Assembly: GCA_001310375.1 (NCBI GenBank)
Contig: BAXC01000044.1
Span: forward strand, 1-33,927
Length of the DNA: 33,927 bases
Origin: Bacillus sp. JCM 19041
GTDB lineage: Bacteria; Bacillota; Bacilli; Bacillales; Bacillaceae_D
Reading direction: 5' to 3'
A program made the translations under genes and the position numbers. Below the pieces are notes generated by a model, which saw only the letters and a program-made list of their open reading frames with translations, was not told the DNA's origin and made no database searches. Of this stretch, positions 33,570-33,927 are shown piece after piece. Each line of letters starts with the position of its first letter. The stretch's first letter is position 1.

Positions 33570-33927
33570 GATCTTGATTGCAAGAAGAGAGATTTTTATA
33601 CAGGCAAAACCAAGTAGAGTATGGCAGGCACTTACAGTACCAGCAGAGCGGAATAAATGGGAAACAAGAAGCAGTGAGATGGATGTAAGAATTGGTGGGA
33701 AGATTTATTTAGAATATGGCTGGGGTGTCACATACTCTGGAACATTTAAAGAATTGATTCAAAATGAAAAAATAATTACTGAAGATGATGAGGGTGATTT
33801 AACTACTTGGTTAATTATTGCTTGTGGTGAAGGTTGCAAAGTCGTAATTGAGTATCAAGGAGAATGGTATGGAGACCAAGGTATAAGTATAATGGAGAAT
33901 ATGTTATTTGGCACGTATCAGTTTATG
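33562..33927 (+). CDS. SRPBCC/AHSA1-domain protein, 3' end beyond the window
   Basis: The first 122 codons of an AHSA1-like SRPBCC protein are present: ARREIFIQAKPSRVWQALTV (first strand and helix), then WETRSSEMDVRIGGKIYLEY and the strand series continuing to the window edge. It starts at ATG 33562 with AGGAGGGGG upstream, overlapping the ArsR-type gene. ArsR plus AHSA1 pairs are common in Bacillaceae; the SRPBCC protein often binds a hydrophobic ligand, and its link to the repressor is not well understood. The gene is incomplete only because the window ends. Confidence 0.82.
   Translation, partial: MDKILIARREIFIQAKPSRVWQALTVPAERNKWETRSSEMDVRIGGKIYLEYGWGVTYSGTFKELIQNEKIITEDDEGDLTTWLIIACGEGCKVVIEYQGEWYGDQGISIMENMLFGTYQFM

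Noticed and set aside
1-33927. CRISPR array or tRNA/rRNA genes
   Set aside because: No regularly spaced direct repeats and no tRNA cloverleaf or rRNA sequence were seen by eye. The five dispersed repeats are kilobases apart and not array-like.

Overview
The window looks like a low-GC Firmicute of the family Bacillaceae. The evidence is AGGAGG-type ribosome binding sites with ATG/TTG/GTG starts, an ICEBs1/Tn916-type conjugation operon, a Yxd/Bce-type antimicrobial-peptide module ending in yxeA, and MepB, DedA, M29 and polysaccharide-deacetylase homologues. The species cannot be fixed from sequence alone.

Region 1 (1 to about 9.8 kb, + strand) is the transfer operon of an integrative and conjugative element. 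A cluster of three small hairpins (15-94) may be a single-strand origin. Three small accessory genes follow, then conB, conC, conD, conE (motor ATPase), a yddF-type DUF1874 gene, conG (TrbL-like channel), cwlT (two-domain wall hydrolase), a yddI-like gene and a yddJ-like lipoprotein. A bidirectional terminator closes the operon. The integrase, relaxase, coupling protein and regulators are not in the window. The yddF product carries the GHxS motif of viral ring nucleases (AcrIII-1), and the YddJ-type lipoprotein is the expected exclusion factor, so the operon carries both an apparent anti-CRISPR and self-protection.

Region 2 (9.8 to about 16 kb) is defence cargo. It holds a PaeR7I/XhoI-type restriction endonuclease and its adenine methyltransferase (- strand), an HExxH protein, an HNH endonuclease with a long helical N-terminus, and a Shedu (SduA, DUF4263) gene. 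One base appears to be missing from the Shedu gene; restoring it adds a C-terminal segment ending at 14752.

Region 3 (16 to about 29 kb) is a mosaic of broken chromosomal-type genes separated by non-coding stretches: an M29 aminopeptidase, MepB, two acetyltransferases (one a remnant), an M23 peptidase, a YxdJKLM-YxeA-like two-component/ABC module, a VOC fragment and an SRPBCC protein. Five degenerate copies of one dispersed repeat (about 130-270 bp, all in the same orientation) lie in the gaps. The two best copies can encode a 38-46 residue hydrophobic peptide with a basic tail, in a frame kept open despite sequence divergence. This repeat is the best candidate here for something undescribed.

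Region 4 (29.4 kb to the end) has ordinary intact genes: two GNAT acetyltransferases, a CorC/TlyC remnant, a DedA protein, a polysaccharide deacetylase, and an ArsR-type regulator with a palindromic operator, translationally coupled to an SRPBCC/AHSA1 gene that runs off the window.

Caution: about 20 single-base frame breaks lie inside otherwise well-conserved genes. Repairing each one restores the usual family length, so uncorrected sequencing error is at least as likely as gene decay.
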